This document shows positions 8,555 to 17,894 of a DNA stretch of 64,000 nucleotides, piece by piece; the stretch's first letter is position 1; each line of letters begins with the position of its first letter. Location: assembly GCF_001613065.1 (NCBI RefSeq), contig NZ_BDBQ01000005.1, forward strand, positions 106,973-170,972. Direction: 5' to 3'. A program made the position numbers and the translations under genes. The notes below the pieces were generated by a model. It made no database searches, had not been told where the DNA came from, and saw only the letters and a program-made list of their open reading frames with translations. This DNA comes from Nocardia miyunensis NBRC 108239 (lineage in GTDB: Bacteria > Actinomycetota > Actinomycetes > Mycobacteriales > Mycobacteriaceae).

Positions 8555-8701
8555 TTGTCCCCACACGTGTGGCAGGAACCGACAGCGGCGCAGGACTGGT
8601 GGCGGGATGCGCTTGCGGAAGGTGAGCGCGCCGGGGTTTCCGGCTACCACATCGATCTCGGTGAGCCACGCCACGTCGATGTCAACAATGGCAGTCCGTA
8701 A
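8555..8701 (+). CDS. Possible small protein, 48 aa
   Basis: A TTG start with GAAGGA 9 bases upstream opens a 48-residue acidic, Trp-containing frame (WWRDALAEGERAGVSGYHID). It lies just after the SLOG-like gene in the same direction. No homologous family is recognised, and the rare start makes it tentative. Confidence 0.3.
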   Translation: MSPHVWQEPTAAQDWWRDALAEGERAGVSGYHIDLGEPRHVDVNNGSP

Positions 8702-8894
8702 TACGTGGAGGTCACCGTCCACATTCGCGCCGTAGTCACGGTGGCGACCGAAGAAGGCGGCACGGGGTGTAACCGTTGGCCCGGGTGAGGGGACGCGGTT
8801 GGCCGCACCAGCGAAATCCGCGCCTCCACGCGCCCGGTCGACGGGGCGGGGCGGGCTCCTGGGTGGTGCGGCCACCGCGCGAACGCAGTTCGGA

Positions 8895-9269
8895 TCAGCA
8901 GTTGCTGCCGGTGTGGGCGAGGTACACCGCCTTTACTCCGTTGTGGTCGTAGGTGTTTCGGGAACCGCCGTCGACGCAGATTTTCCCGGAGGTGTGGTTG
9001 CTGACCGGGGAGACGGCCGCGTCGTCGCCGCGGTTGTCGAAGTAGGAGAACGCCTGCGCGGGCAGGTCCTGCCAGCGGCCGGTGTCTTGGTACTGCATCA
9101 TCCGGCCGGTGAAATCGTGACCGGTCCACAGGCACATGTAGCCGGAGGGGCAATCGTTGATGCTGGTGTGTGCGGGAGTCGGTGTGGCCGAGGCCATCGG
9201 TGCGAAGGCGAGTCCACCGCCCAGTGCGAGTGCGGCCGCGGTGACGATGGTTCGTTTAAATGCATGCAT
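8895..9269 (-). CDS. Secreted peptidase inhibitor family I36-type protein
   Basis: A 124-residue exported protein. A signal peptide (residues 1-27, ending MASA) precedes a mature domain with the crystallin-like I36 pattern: C-P-x-G-Y-M-C-L-W, then DFTGRM, FSYFDNRGDDAAVSPVSN and a C-terminal KAVYL with a final cysteine. This family includes Streptomyces metalloprotease inhibitors, though most members are uncharacterised. AAAGGA precedes ATG 9269. It is divergent from the membrane HTH gene at 9487, with about 217 bases between them for promoters. Confidence 0.8.
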   Translation of the reverse strand: MHAFKRTIVTAAALALGGGLAFAPMASATPTPAHTSINDCPSGYMCLWTGHDFTGRMMQYQDTGRWQDLPAQAFSYFDNRGDDAAVSPVSNHTSGKICVDGGSRNTYDHNGVKAVYLAHTGSNC

Positions 9270-9486
9270 TTCCCAGTTCCTTTCGGTGACGACCAAGTCG
9301 GTCGCTATCGAGCCTGGGGTGCGCGAGCCGGGCCGGAAAAGGGCTCTCACCTCCCGTGAGACGCTGTGGGATGTCGTGAGATGCGCTGGGACGCCGGGCT
9401 TTTGTGTGGGACGATCGACTTCGAGGCAGGAAGCTGGGTGGCGTCGGCAAGGGTGCCCCATCGGCTGACAGGGGAAGTTGCGTCGT

Positions 9487-10236
9487 ATGGTCGCGCGAAA
9501 ATCGAGTTCCGCCGGACAGTCCGCGGGGCCACCGGCAGGGGCGCTCGCATCGCATGCGGGGCAGCGGCTGGCCGCCGAGCTGGGACGGGTGAAACAGGAG
9601 TCCGGGCTGAGCTTCGCCAAGTTGGCGGCCGAGATTCCCTACAGCAGAGCCTCGTTGGAGCGCTACATCAACGGCAAGCTGTTCCCGCCGCGGCAGGCTG
9701 TGCACGGCATCGGGCGTGCCTGCCGCGTGGATCCCGAGCCATTACTCGAATTGTGGGACGCCGCAAGCGCTGCGGCTCGGCCGGAAGCGAGATCCACCTC
9801 CCCGCATAGGTTTTCGCTGCCGACCCGGACGCGCAGGCTCCTGGTGGGCGGGGCCGCAGCGGTCCTCGTAGTGGGCGTACTGATCTTCTTCTGCACCAGT
9901 GCTTTCCGCGACAAATCGGGAACCACGAAGTGCCGAGATTACCGGGTCGAGGCTCGAGCATCCGAGGCACTGGCATTCACCGCGGTGAAGTTGTGCTGGA
10001 CCTCGAAATCCGTTCGAGCGCAGGGTGAGCTGGTCGCTCCGCCCGACTCCGGCCCGGCGACAGCTCAATTGTGCCTGTCGGCCCAGAAGAACGTCTGCGC
10101 CCAGATAATCGACCTCGCCGAAGCGCAGCCGGGCCGGACCCGGGTATACGACGTCACGGTGGATCTGCCGCCCGGTTACGGCGCTTGGGTCCACACCTGC
10201 GTGAATGGCCTTGTCGCATGCAGTTATTGGAAGTAG
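9487..10236 (+). CDS. Membrane-anchored helix-turn-helix protein
   Basis: A 249-residue protein with a cytoplasmic helix-turn-helix of XRE type at about 30-75 (AGQRLAAELGRVKQESGLSF ... SRASLERYINGK), a single membrane helix at about 115-137 and an extracytoplasmic domain with paired cysteines. The layout is that of actinobacterial one-component membrane regulators or sporulation/cell-wall-associated HTH proteins. ATG 9487 has GGGGAAG 9 bases upstream. Its position opposite the secreted I36-type gene suggests it could regulate or sense that product, which is inference. Confidence 0.75.
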   Translation: MVARKSSSAGQSAGPPAGALASHAGQRLAAELGRVKQESGLSFAKLAAEIPYSRASLERYINGKLFPPRQAVHGIGRACRVDPEPLLELWDAASAAARPEARSTSPHRFSLPTRTRRLLVGGAAAVLVVGVLIFFCTSAFRDKSGTTKCRDYRVEARASEALAFTAVKLCWTSKSVRAQGELVAPPDSGPATAQLCLSAQKNVCAQIIDLAEAQPGRTRVYDVTVDLPPGYGAWVHTCVNGLVACSYWK

Positions 10237-10385
10237 CCGACCGCCGTCGAGCCTTCCCCTTGGCCGGAACGAACCGAACCATGTCAGCAGGACAAGCTGC
10301 GGCCGTGGTCGGTCAGCGAACGCCCCCGCTACACCCGGCCCGCGTCGCCGACGCCAGGTGCGATAGATGATGAAAGGATCATGCG

Positions 10386-10679
10386 ATGGACCGGCCTGCC
10401 GACCAACGGGTCGAGGAGGCTGCGCTGCGCTTCCTGCAAGGAAGGACATCGGTCCTGGGTTTTCGGGACGACTTCCACGCCGCGATGAACGCCATCACGC
10501 CACTTGCACAAGCTAGAGGGCGCGTCCACTGCGCGGCCTCACCAGTCGGCGACCGCAAGATCTGCGAGCGCACCGGAGATCCAACAAACCCGGGTATTGG
10601 AAAACTCCCCGGCCGGAGACCGATGTACGGCTTCCGACCAGGGAGTCCCTGGCGGAGGATAGGGGATTTGAACCCCTGA
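10386..10679 (+). CDS. Doubtful ORF, possibly a gene remnant
   Basis: An ATG preceded by GAAAGGA starts a frame whose first 45 residues look protein-like (RVEEAALRFLQGRTSVLGFR ...), but the rest degenerates into sequence that overlaps the antisense tRNA-Ser and its terminator. It is either a short protein that has acquired a random tail or the 5' remnant of a truncated gene next to the tRNA. No family is recognised. Confidence 0.3.
   Translation: MDRPADQRVEEAALRFLQGRTSVLGFRDDFHAAMNAITPLAQARGRVHCAASPVGDRKICERTGDPTNPGIGKLPGRRPMYGFRPGSPWRRIGDLNP
10601..10620 (-). terminator. Terminator downstream of tRNA-Ser
   Basis: On the minus strand CTCC pairs with GGAG around a GGCCGG loop and is followed by TTTT, about 30 bases past the tRNA 3' end. 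The stem is short but the T-run fits an intrinsic terminator. Confidence 0.45.
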
Positions 10680-10737
10680 GGGCGTTAACCCAACCCGCGT
10701 TCCAGGCGAGCGCCATAGGCCACTAGGCGAATCCTCC
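10650..10737 (-). tRNA. tRNA-Ser(GGA)
   Basis: An 88-base class II tRNA. The acceptor stem GGAGGAT (10737-10731) pairs with ATCCTCC before a G discriminator, and CCA is encoded. The anticodon loop reads CTGGAAC, giving anticodon GGA for UCC/UCU serine codons. The long variable arm (GGTTGGGTTAACGCCC region) and the T arm GGGGTTCAAATCCCC are clear. In mycobacteria a serine tRNA occupies the same place near ffs and the aminotransferase. Its 3' end faces the variable 4-10.6 kb block. Confidence 0.95.
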
Positions 10738-10803
10738 GGTCAGCAATATACCGGCTGACCCCCTCGCGGCACCAAACCGGCCCGTCGGAGGGGGTCAGGG
10801 GGG

Positions 10804-11817
10804 TCATTTGCGCAGGCCGGTGAGGACCTTTTTCAGCTGGTCCTTGCAGGTGGTGCCGACGTCTTCCTTGCTGGGTGTGCTGTCGGCGTAGATGCGCAGC
10901 TCGACCTTCGCCGAGACGTTGGAGTCCGTCGTGGCGCAGGTGTAGTTGAGCACGGTGAAGCTCGAGTAGTTCTGTTCCTCGATGGCGTAGTAGGCATGCT
11001 GGCCGATGCCGGTGATGTCGCCGGAGCTGCGGCCGCTGCCGGTGGTCTTGGTGTCCTCGTCCTTCCACATGTTGTAGTCGGGCGAGCCGTACTTGCTCTG
11101 GAATTCGACGTCCAGGGACAGCTGGGAGCTGTCGGTGCTGTACTTGCCCGCGCCCTCGTAGGAGCCGGTGCAGTCCAGCGAGCCGCCGCCGATGCTGCTG
11201 TCGGGTGCGCGCTCGGTGTGCGTCGGGTTGGGCTTGGCCGTCGGCGCCCACTTGCTCAGCACGGTCAGGTCGACCAGGCTGCACGCGTTGGTGACGCTGG
11301 ACATGCTGTAGTCGCCGTCGATCTTGTTCTTGCCCAGGACCGAGCTGGAGCTGTCGTCGCCGCCGGCCACGGCCACGATGCCGATGACGACCCCGATGAC
11401 GACGACCAGGCCGACCACACCGCCGATGACCCACAGTGCGGCATTGCTCTTCTGCGGCGGCCGCGGCGCGAAGGCCGGCTGCTGCGGATAACCGCCGGTG
11501 AACTGCGGCTGCTGCCCGGTGTACCCCATCTGTTGCTGCTGGCCGGTGTACCCCATCTGCGGCTGCGGCGTCGGTTGCGAGGGTGGTTGCGGGATCGCGG
11601 TCGGCTGCGGCGCCGACTGGCCGTAGGGCTGCGGGTTGAACTGCTGCGGCGAGTACGGCTGCTGGCTGTACCCCGAGGCGCCGTAGCCCTGGCTGCCGCC
11701 CATGATGGTCGGGTCGGTGCCGGTGAGCGGCGTGCTCGAACCGGAGCTGGCCGGCGTGGACCACCATTGGTTGGAGTCGTTGGGCGGCTCGTCCTGCGGC
11801 GGGGTGTTGTCCGTCAT
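10804..11817 (-). CDS. Pro/Gln-rich single-pass membrane protein with exported domain
   Basis: A 337-residue protein. Residues 1-125 are low-complexity, rich in Pro, Gln, Gly and Tyr, with QPQMGYTGQQ-type repeats. One membrane helix follows (about 128-152, ALWVIGGVVGLVVVIGVV). The C-terminal extracytoplasmic domain has about four cysteines (NACSLVD, LDCTG, NYTCAT, TTCKD), resembling the DUF3558-like exported domains of mycobacteria. GGAGGGAAGGA precedes ATG 11817. Its position between tRNA-Ser and ffs matches a membrane-protein gene in mycobacteria. Function unknown; probably envelope-associated. Confidence 0.75.
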   Translation of the reverse strand: MTDNTPPQDEPPNDSNQWWSTPASSGSSTPLTGTDPTIMGGSQGYGASGYSQQPYSPQQFNPQPYGQSAPQPTAIPQPPSQPTPQPQMGYTGQQQQMGYTGQQPQFTGGYPQQPAFAPRPPQKSNAALWVIGGVVGLVVVIGVVIGIVAVAGGDDSSSSVLGKNKIDGDYSMSSVTNACSLVDLTVLSKWAPTAKPNPTHTERAPDSSIGGGSLDCTGSYEGAGKYSTDSSQLSLDVEFQSKYGSPDYNMWKDEDTKTTGSGRSSGDITGIGQHAYYAIEEQNYSSFTVLNYTCATTDSNVSAKVELRIYADSTPSKEDVGTTCKDQLKKVLTGLRK

Positions 11818-11979
11818 GTCTTCCTTCCCTCCGGATGCGGTAGCCGAAGCCCCCTCGGAATGTCGGACAGATCGTAGCGAGTCCACTGCCCCCGCGTCTC
11901 CCGCGTTTGACGGGGCGTGTGCACCGGTTCGACGGGGCGCATGTGCGCCGGGCGGCGGCGGACCGCTACACTGGCCGAC

Positions 11980-12067
11980 GGATCCCGCGCGGCGCGCATC
12001 CTGTGAACTCCCCCAGGGCCGGAAGGCAGCAAGGGTCAACGGGCTCTGCCGGGTGCGCGGGGTCCCC
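11980..12067 (+). ncRNA. ffs: Signal recognition particle 4.5S RNA
   Basis: The conserved SRP RNA core is present: CCGGAAGGCAGCAAGG at about 12019, with the GGAA tetraloop, and its partner GGGCTCTGCCGGG. The ends pair as a long stem: GGATCCCGCGC at 11980-11990 with GCGCGGGGTCC near 12055-12064. A run CCCCTTATTA follows. The exact ends are estimated to a few bases. The gene lies just upstream of the aminotransferase, as in mycobacteria. Confidence 0.88.
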
Positions 12068-12202
12068 TTATTACTCACCGGTCCGGTCCCGCGGGGCGCA
12101 AATATGCCGCACTCTCGGTGTCAATTCCGAGTAACGTGGACGGCTGGACCGGCGCGGGCCGCGTCCGAACAAGATCCCCACGCTGCTTGGAAAGGCTGTT
12201 GA

Positions 12203-13492
<1,290 letters not shown>

Positions 13493-13503
13493 ATCGGAAC
13501 GAC

Positions 13504-13534
13504 GAACGGGCCGCCCGGCGCGGGCGGCCCGTTC
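13504..13534. terminator. Strong bidirectional intrinsic terminator
   Basis: A perfect 13-base-pair stem, GAACGGGCCGCCC with GGGCGGCCCGTTC, encloses a 5-base loop. It lies between the convergent aminotransferase and methyltransferase genes and serves both strands. Confidence 0.85.
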
Positions 13535-13555
13535 TTCATTCGAAAAGTGTTGCGC

Positions 13556-14446
13556 TTATGCGGGTTTGTGGGCCAGTACCGCGAACATGGTCACCGACAG
13601 GTGGATGTCGCCGGATTCCGCGCCCGCCCGCAGATCGTCGAGCAAGGTGTCCCGCTGCTGCTCGGTGATCGCGCCGCGGGCGACGGCCATCGCGGAGATC
13701 CGGGCGACCAGCGCACCCGCGCCGATCCCGGCGTCCTGAACCAGCGCGTGCGAGCCGACCTCGTCGACGATCAGCCCGGCCTGCTGCAACTGTCCGTGCA
13801 GGCGACGTCCGGCGAACGGGTTGGTGGTGTTGCCGATCAGCGTCTCGATCACCTCGTGCACCACTTTCCGGTCGCCCGGATGCACGATCGCGGTGCCCCA
13901 ATCGCTGTCGGTCACCACCACCCGGCCGCCGGGCCGCAGCACGCGGGCTATCTCGGCGGTCGCGCGCACGGGTGCGGTCAGATGCTGGAAGACGCGCTCG
14001 CACAGCGCCGCGTCGAACGATCCCGCGCCGAAGGGCAGGCCGTAGGCGTCGCCGGTGACGAACCGCGCGGCCGAACGTGCCTCGGCGGCATTGCGTTCCG
14101 CGACGGCGAGCAGGTTCGGATCGGGTTCCACGCCGACGGCGTTGCCGTTCGGGCCGACCGCATCGGCGAAGGTGAGGACCTCCGAACCGGTGCCGGAACC
14201 GATGTCGACCGCGCTCTCGCCGGGCCGCAGGGCCAGGGCCTCATGGGCCCAGGACCGCAGCCGCGCGATACCGGGCAGGGCCGCCTGTAGATCGCGGACG
14301 TCGATGAGTTGATCGTGCCCCTCGCGGTCGAAGCGATCCGGTCGGCGGGCAGGATTCGTGGTGCTGTGTGTGGGCGCCATATAACTTGCCGTTCTGTCTT
14401 TCGGCGCCTTGTCCACTGTGGGGGGTACCACCAGAGTGTCAGGCAT
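13556..14446 (-). CDS. Class I SAM-dependent methyltransferase
   Basis: A 296-residue methyltransferase. Motif I is AVDIGSGTGSEVLTF (about residues 80-94), followed by the acidic motif II VGVEPDP, then GDAYGLPFGAGSFDA and the post-motif LRPGGRVVV. The substrate is unknown; the overall pattern is like the UbiE/Ubi-G-type family. No binding site is seen at ATG 14446, but TAGGCT lies exactly 6 bases upstream on the coding strand (14453-14458), the spacing of leaderless actinobacterial transcripts, which supports this start. An internal ATG at 14380 is the alternative. Divergent from the HhH-GPD gene. Confidence 0.8.
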   Translation of the reverse strand: MPDTLVVPPTVDKAPKDRTASYMAPTHSTTNPARRPDRFDREGHDQLIDVRDLQAALPGIARLRSWAHEALALRPGESAVDIGSGTGSEVLTFADAVGPNGNAVGVEPDPNLLAVAERNAAEARSAARFVTGDAYGLPFGAGSFDAALCERVFQHLTAPVRATAEIARVLRPGGRVVVTDSDWGTAIVHPGDRKVVHEVIETLIGNTTNPFAGRRLHGQLQQAGLIVDEVGSHALVQDAGIGAGALVARISAMAVARGAITEQQRDTLLDDLRAGAESGDIHLSVTMFAVLAHKPA

Positions 14447-14501
14447 GCGCCGAGCCTACGCGGCGCATCCGGCTACTCGCCGGTTTCGATTCGCCGGGCG
14501 T

Positions 14502-14507
14502 CATAAT
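14502..14507 (+). promoter_or_regulatory. -10 box for a leaderless transcript
   Basis: CATAAT ends 6 bases before ATG 14514, with no ribosome binding site between. This fits transcription starting at or next to the A of the start codon. Confidence 0.5.
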
Positions 14508-14513
14508 GGCCTG

Positions 14514-15092
14514 ATGGCCCATCAGCTGTGTCTCGCCCAGGATCCCGAAGCGGATCAGCTTCTGTCGTCGGACCCGTTCGCGCTGTTGGTGGGGATGATG
14601 CTGGATCAGCAGTATCCCCTCGAACACGCGTTTCGCGGGCCGCGCAAGCTCGCTGAGCGGATGGGCGGGTTCGATATCCTCAAGATCGCCGAGGCGGATC
14701 CGGCTGAGTTCGAGGAGCTGGCGGCCACGCCGCCGGCGATTCACCGGTACGGGCGGTCGATGGCGCGGCGGGCGCAGGAACTGGCTCGATACGTGATCGA
14801 GAATTACGACGGGCACACCGAGCGGATCTGGACCCAGGACGATCCGGACGGTGCGGAGGTGCTGCGGCGGTTGAAGGATCTGCCCGGGTACGGGGATCAG
14901 AAGGCGCGGATCTTCCTGGCGCTGCTGGGTAAGCAGCTCGGGGTGCGGCCCAACGGCTGGGAGAAGGCCGCCGGAGCGTATTCGGAGCAGAATTCGCGGC
15001 GTTCGGCGGCCGACATCGTGGACGGGGAGACGTTGCTCGAGGTCAGGGCGTTCAAGAAGGAACAGAAGGCGGCCGCGAAGAAGAAAGCGTGA
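14514..15092 (+). CDS. HhH-GPD-type base excision DNA repair protein
   Basis: A 192-residue protein of the small actinobacterial HhH-GPD family. The early segment SDPFALLVGMMLDQQYPLEHA matches the start of the glycosylase core, and the helix-hairpin-helix DNA-binding element is LPGYGDQKARIFLALLG (about 125-141). The C-terminus is Lys-rich. It would remove damaged bases from DNA, but the short size and lack of an Fe-S cluster leave the substrate open. The start at 14514 is placed by the leaderless promoter spacing. Confidence 0.82.
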   Translation: MAHQLCLAQDPEADQLLSSDPFALLVGMMLDQQYPLEHAFRGPRKLAERMGGFDILKIAEADPAEFEELAATPPAIHRYGRSMARRAQELARYVIENYDGHTERIWTQDDPDGAEVLRRLKDLPGYGDQKARIFLALLGKQLGVRPNGWEKAAGAYSEQNSRRSAADIVDGETLLEVRAFKKEQKAAAKKKA

Positions 15093-15152
15093 TCGCCCTG
15101 GATCGATGAGGTGGTCGCGGTCTGCTGCCAGGCTCTGTGCGCAGTGCTGAGT

Positions 15153-15905
15153 TCAGGCGACCGTGATGACGGTTCGTTGGTCGCGGACGTCGTGTGGGGG
15201 CAGGGCGTTCACTCGCTGCCGCACGGGAACCGGCCGCAGCGTGTACCAGGTGTGCTTGCGGAGGCCCGCGGCGATGGCGGTTACCGCGCCGCCGAATGTG
15301 GCTGCGCCGCAGAGCATTCCGGCGGGGTCCAGGCCCGCGGTGGCTACCTGGTGGGTGCTGTGACGGGCGGTGTCGTCGCCGAGGAACAGGCCGAGCAGGT
15401 TGCCGAAGCCGTCGCCGTGGTTGCTCTGGACGATCGTGCGCAGTTCGGGGGCCTTGCCGCTGAGGTAGAGCAGGTCGGCGAGGATGAACATGGCGGTGGC
15501 CAGGGCGGAACCGAGTACCAGGTAGGACAGGGCTGCGGTGCGGATGCGCAGGTACATCAGGACTGCGCTGATGGTGACCACCGCGGCGAGGGCGGCCAGA
15601 ACCGCCCAGACGCCGCTGATGTTCGGCTGGCTGTAGCCGTCGGTGAGCCAGTCATCGAAACTCCTTGTCGCGCCGTCGATTCGGCCGAACGCATCGGAAC
15701 GCAGCCGACCGTTCGGGCCCGATGCGGTCAGCCACGGCTGGAACATCAGGATGACGGCCAGGGCCGCCGCGACGGCCGCGGCCACATAGCCCTTGTCGGC
15801 GCGTGCGGTCGAAATGCCTTGTGTCACAAGGGTAGTGTGTCGGGTCGGCGGCGCGGGGAGGTTTTCCGAGTCGTCGTGAACATGCCAGGGTGTCGAAGAG
15901 GTCAT
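15153..15905 (-). CDS. Integral membrane protein, 250 aa
   Basis: Unrecognised membrane protein with about four hydrophobic helices: residues near 40-60 (YVAAAVAAALAVILMFQPWL), 98-118, 126-145 and 190-210. A polar loop between the first two helices carries the motif LRSDAFGRIDG. The type is common in Nocardia and mycobacteria. I start it at ATG 15905 (weak TGGA site); an ATG at 15929 is also possible. It is convergent with the HhH-GPD gene and stands alone. Confidence 0.65.
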   Translation of the reverse strand: MTSSTPWHVHDDSENLPAPPTRHTTLVTQGISTARADKGYVAAAVAAALAVILMFQPWLTASGPNGRLRSDAFGRIDGATRSFDDWLTDGYSQPNISGVWAVLAALAAVVTISAVLMYLRIRTAALSYLVLGSALATAMFILADLLYLSGKAPELRTIVQSNHGDGFGNLLGLFLGDDTARHSTHQVATAGLDPAGMLCGAATFGGAVTAIAAGLRKHTWYTLRPVPVRQRVNALPPHDVRDQRTVITVA

Positions 15906-16384
15906 TGTTCCAGTCGTAATTTTCCGCACCGCGTATATCGTGATCTTGTTCTCCGATATGCCATCTCGTGAATGGTGTGATGCGTGTTCATTTCAATGGT
16001 TCGTGGCAATGAGCGGCGGCGACCAGTGCCGCGTTCACGGTAGTCCGGTTCTCCTGTGCTGAGCAACGTGCTTCGAATCCCAGAGAGACTCCGCGCACAG
16101 TAAAATTTTGATGTTTCGGAAGTTGGGCCGCCTGTGCGGACCTCGTTCAATCCTGTTGCACAACAGTAACTTTAGTGTGTCAGCGATGTGTCGCGAGTGG
16201 TAGAAATGGGAAATTCCAGTTCCGTGGGCAGTGAATTCTTGTGATCGAGCAAACATTATTTATCGCCCGCGGAAGCTCTTTATCGGCACGCTGCCGGATT
16301 CGAATATTCCCAATTCTGAGAATGGCATCGAATGCGGGGTATCGTGTCGTGACCCCGTCCATATCGCGAGCCGCGGATACGACA
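15906..16384. other. AT-richer gap without a recognised gene
   Basis: About 480 bases with clearly lower GC than the flanks. Short open frames on the minus strand have no binding sites, no coding-type third-position bias and no domain. It should contain the promoter of the 15905 membrane protein gene; I see nothing else I can name. Confidence 0.5.
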
Positions 16385-16415
16385 GCGGCGGCCGCCCGGA
16401 TGGGACGGCCGCCGC
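16385..16415 (-). terminator. Intrinsic terminator downstream of ssuD
   Basis: GCGGCGGCCG at 16385-16394 pairs perfectly with CGGCCGCCGC at 16406-16415 around an 11-base loop, 20 bases past the ssuD stop. There is no long T-run. Confidence 0.65.
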
Positions 16416-16434
16416 CGCGGCAGCTGTGCAGGAC

Positions 16435-17586
16435 TCAGCTGCTGCTCGCCGCCGCCGTGGCGAACGGTGTGGTCGCCACGTGGCGCACTCGCCGCGTGGG
16501 GTGCTTCCACAGACCGCGACGCTCCAGAATCGGCAGGACTCCCTCACCGAACCAGTACGCCTCCTCCACATGGGGATAACCCGAGAGGATGAACTGCGAG
16601 ATCCCCAGGCGCGAATATTCGATCAGCCGCTCTGCGACCTCCTCGTGCGATCCGACCAGCGCCGTACCGGCCCCGCCGCGCACCAGGCCGACGCCGGCCC
16701 ACAGATTCGGCGCGATCTCCAGCCGGTCGGTGGACCCGCCGTGCAATTCCAGCATCCGGCGCTGCCCCTCGGACTCGCTCTGCGCCAGATTCGTTTGCAC
16801 GCGTTCGATATCCGCGGGATCGACCGCCTCGAGCAACCGGTCCGCCTCGGCCCACGCCTGTTCGGAGGTGTCCCGGGAGATGACGTGAATGCGCAGGCCG
16901 TAGTCGAGCTTGCGGCCTTGGTCCACCGCCAGACGACGGATCCACTCCAGCTTCTTGCTCACCGCGAACAGCGGCTCACCCCAGGTCAGATAGGTGTCCG
17001 CGTACTGCGCGGCGACCGGGCCCGCGGGCGCCGACGAGCCGCCGAAGAACACCGGCGGGATCGGGTCCGGATGGTTGTTCAGCAGCGCGTTGCGGACCTG
17101 AAGATGCTTGCCCTCGAAACTGATCGGCTCCCGCGCGCCCCAGAGCTCGCGCACGATGTGCAGGAATTCCCCGGTGCGCTCGTAGCGCTGCTCCTTGTCC
17201 AGGAAGTCCCCGTAGGCCTGCTGTTCGTGCGGCTCGCCGCCGGTGACGACGTTCAGCAGCAGCCGCCCGCGCGAATGCCGCTGGAAGGTTCCGGCCATCT
17301 GCGCGGCGAGGGTCGGGCTGACCACGCCGGGACGGAAGGCGACCAGGAATTTCAGCGTCTCGGTGGTCTCCACCAGCATGGCCGTGGTGAGCCAGGCGTC
17401 CTCGCACCACGCCCCGGTCGGGGTGAGCACCCCCTCGAAGCCGTTCTCCTCGGCCGCCCCGGCGATCTGGTTCAGATAGCGCAGCGAAGCGGGCCGATCG
17501 CCCGACATCGCGGTGCCGTGGCCGCCCGCGACCAGGTTGCGGGAATCGCCGTAGGTGGGCAGGAACCAATGGAAATTCAGGCTCAT
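16435..17586 (-). CDS. ssuD: FMNH2-dependent alkanesulfonate monooxygenase
   Basis: A 383-residue luciferase-like flavin monooxygenase that aligns closely with E. coli SsuD along its length. It cleaves alkanesulfonates with FMNH2 and O2 to aldehyde and sulfite, giving cytoplasmic sulfur. Shared features: the opening MSLNFHWFLPTYGD, GVLTPTGAWCEDAW with the active-site region cysteine (about C61), RIHVISR with the catalytic-region Arg/His, ISPNLWAGVG-like IAPNLWAGVG and LVRGGAGTALVG in the mobile loop. GAAAGGGA precedes ATG 17586. The start overlaps the stop of a 35-codon upstream ORF. FMNH2 is probably supplied by a flavin reductase such as that at 26753. No transporter is adjacent; a sulfonate-type ABC system is at 44-48 kb. 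Confidence 0.93.
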   Translation of the reverse strand: MSLNFHWFLPTYGDSRNLVAGGHGTAMSGDRPASLRYLNQIAGAAEENGFEGVLTPTGAWCEDAWLTTAMLVETTETLKFLVAFRPGVVSPTLAAQMAGTFQRHSRGRLLLNVVTGGEPHEQQAYGDFLDKEQRYERTGEFLHIVRELWGAREPISFEGKHLQVRNALLNNHPDPIPPVFFGGSSAPAGPVAAQYADTYLTWGEPLFAVSKKLEWIRRLAVDQGRKLDYGLRIHVISRDTSEQAWAEADRLLEAVDPADIERVQTNLAQSESEGQRRMLELHGGSTDRLEIAPNLWAGVGLVRGGAGTALVGSHEEVAERLIEYSRLGISQFILSGYPHVEEAYWFGEGVLPILERRGLWKHPTRRVRHVATTPFATAAASSS

Positions 17587-17690
17587 TCGAGCTCGTCCCT
17601 TTCAGAAGGCAACGCGGTACTCGTGCGGTCGTGGCGGACGCGGGCGGGCGGCGCCGAACGGTCGGCGAGCCAACATCCGATGTTGCCCAT
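17583..17690 (-). CDS. Upstream ORF of ssuD, 35 aa, Cys-containing
   Basis: ATG at 17690 opens a 35-codon frame (MGNIGCWLADRSAPP ...) with a Cys codon at position 6, and its TGA overlaps the ssuD start as ATGA. The overlap would couple ssuD translation to passage through this frame. It has no recognised homology. It may be a regulatory leader rather than a functional protein. Confidence 0.4.
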   Translation of the reverse strand: MGNIGCWLADRSAPPARVRHDRTSTALPSERDELE

Positions 17691-17894
17691 GCCGGGCCCA
17701 CGAGTCACCGATTCAAATCTGGTTGTTTCATAATCTGGTCGCGGCGCACCTCGTTGCTATACGCTTGCCGTCGGCCGTCGATTAGCGATAATCGATCGGC
17801 TGACCTCGGCGAAGTTCGCCGATCTTCGTGGCGCCGAACCACGCTGTGTGGTTACTGCAGACGGCGTCACGATTCAATGATGAGGGAAAATACC

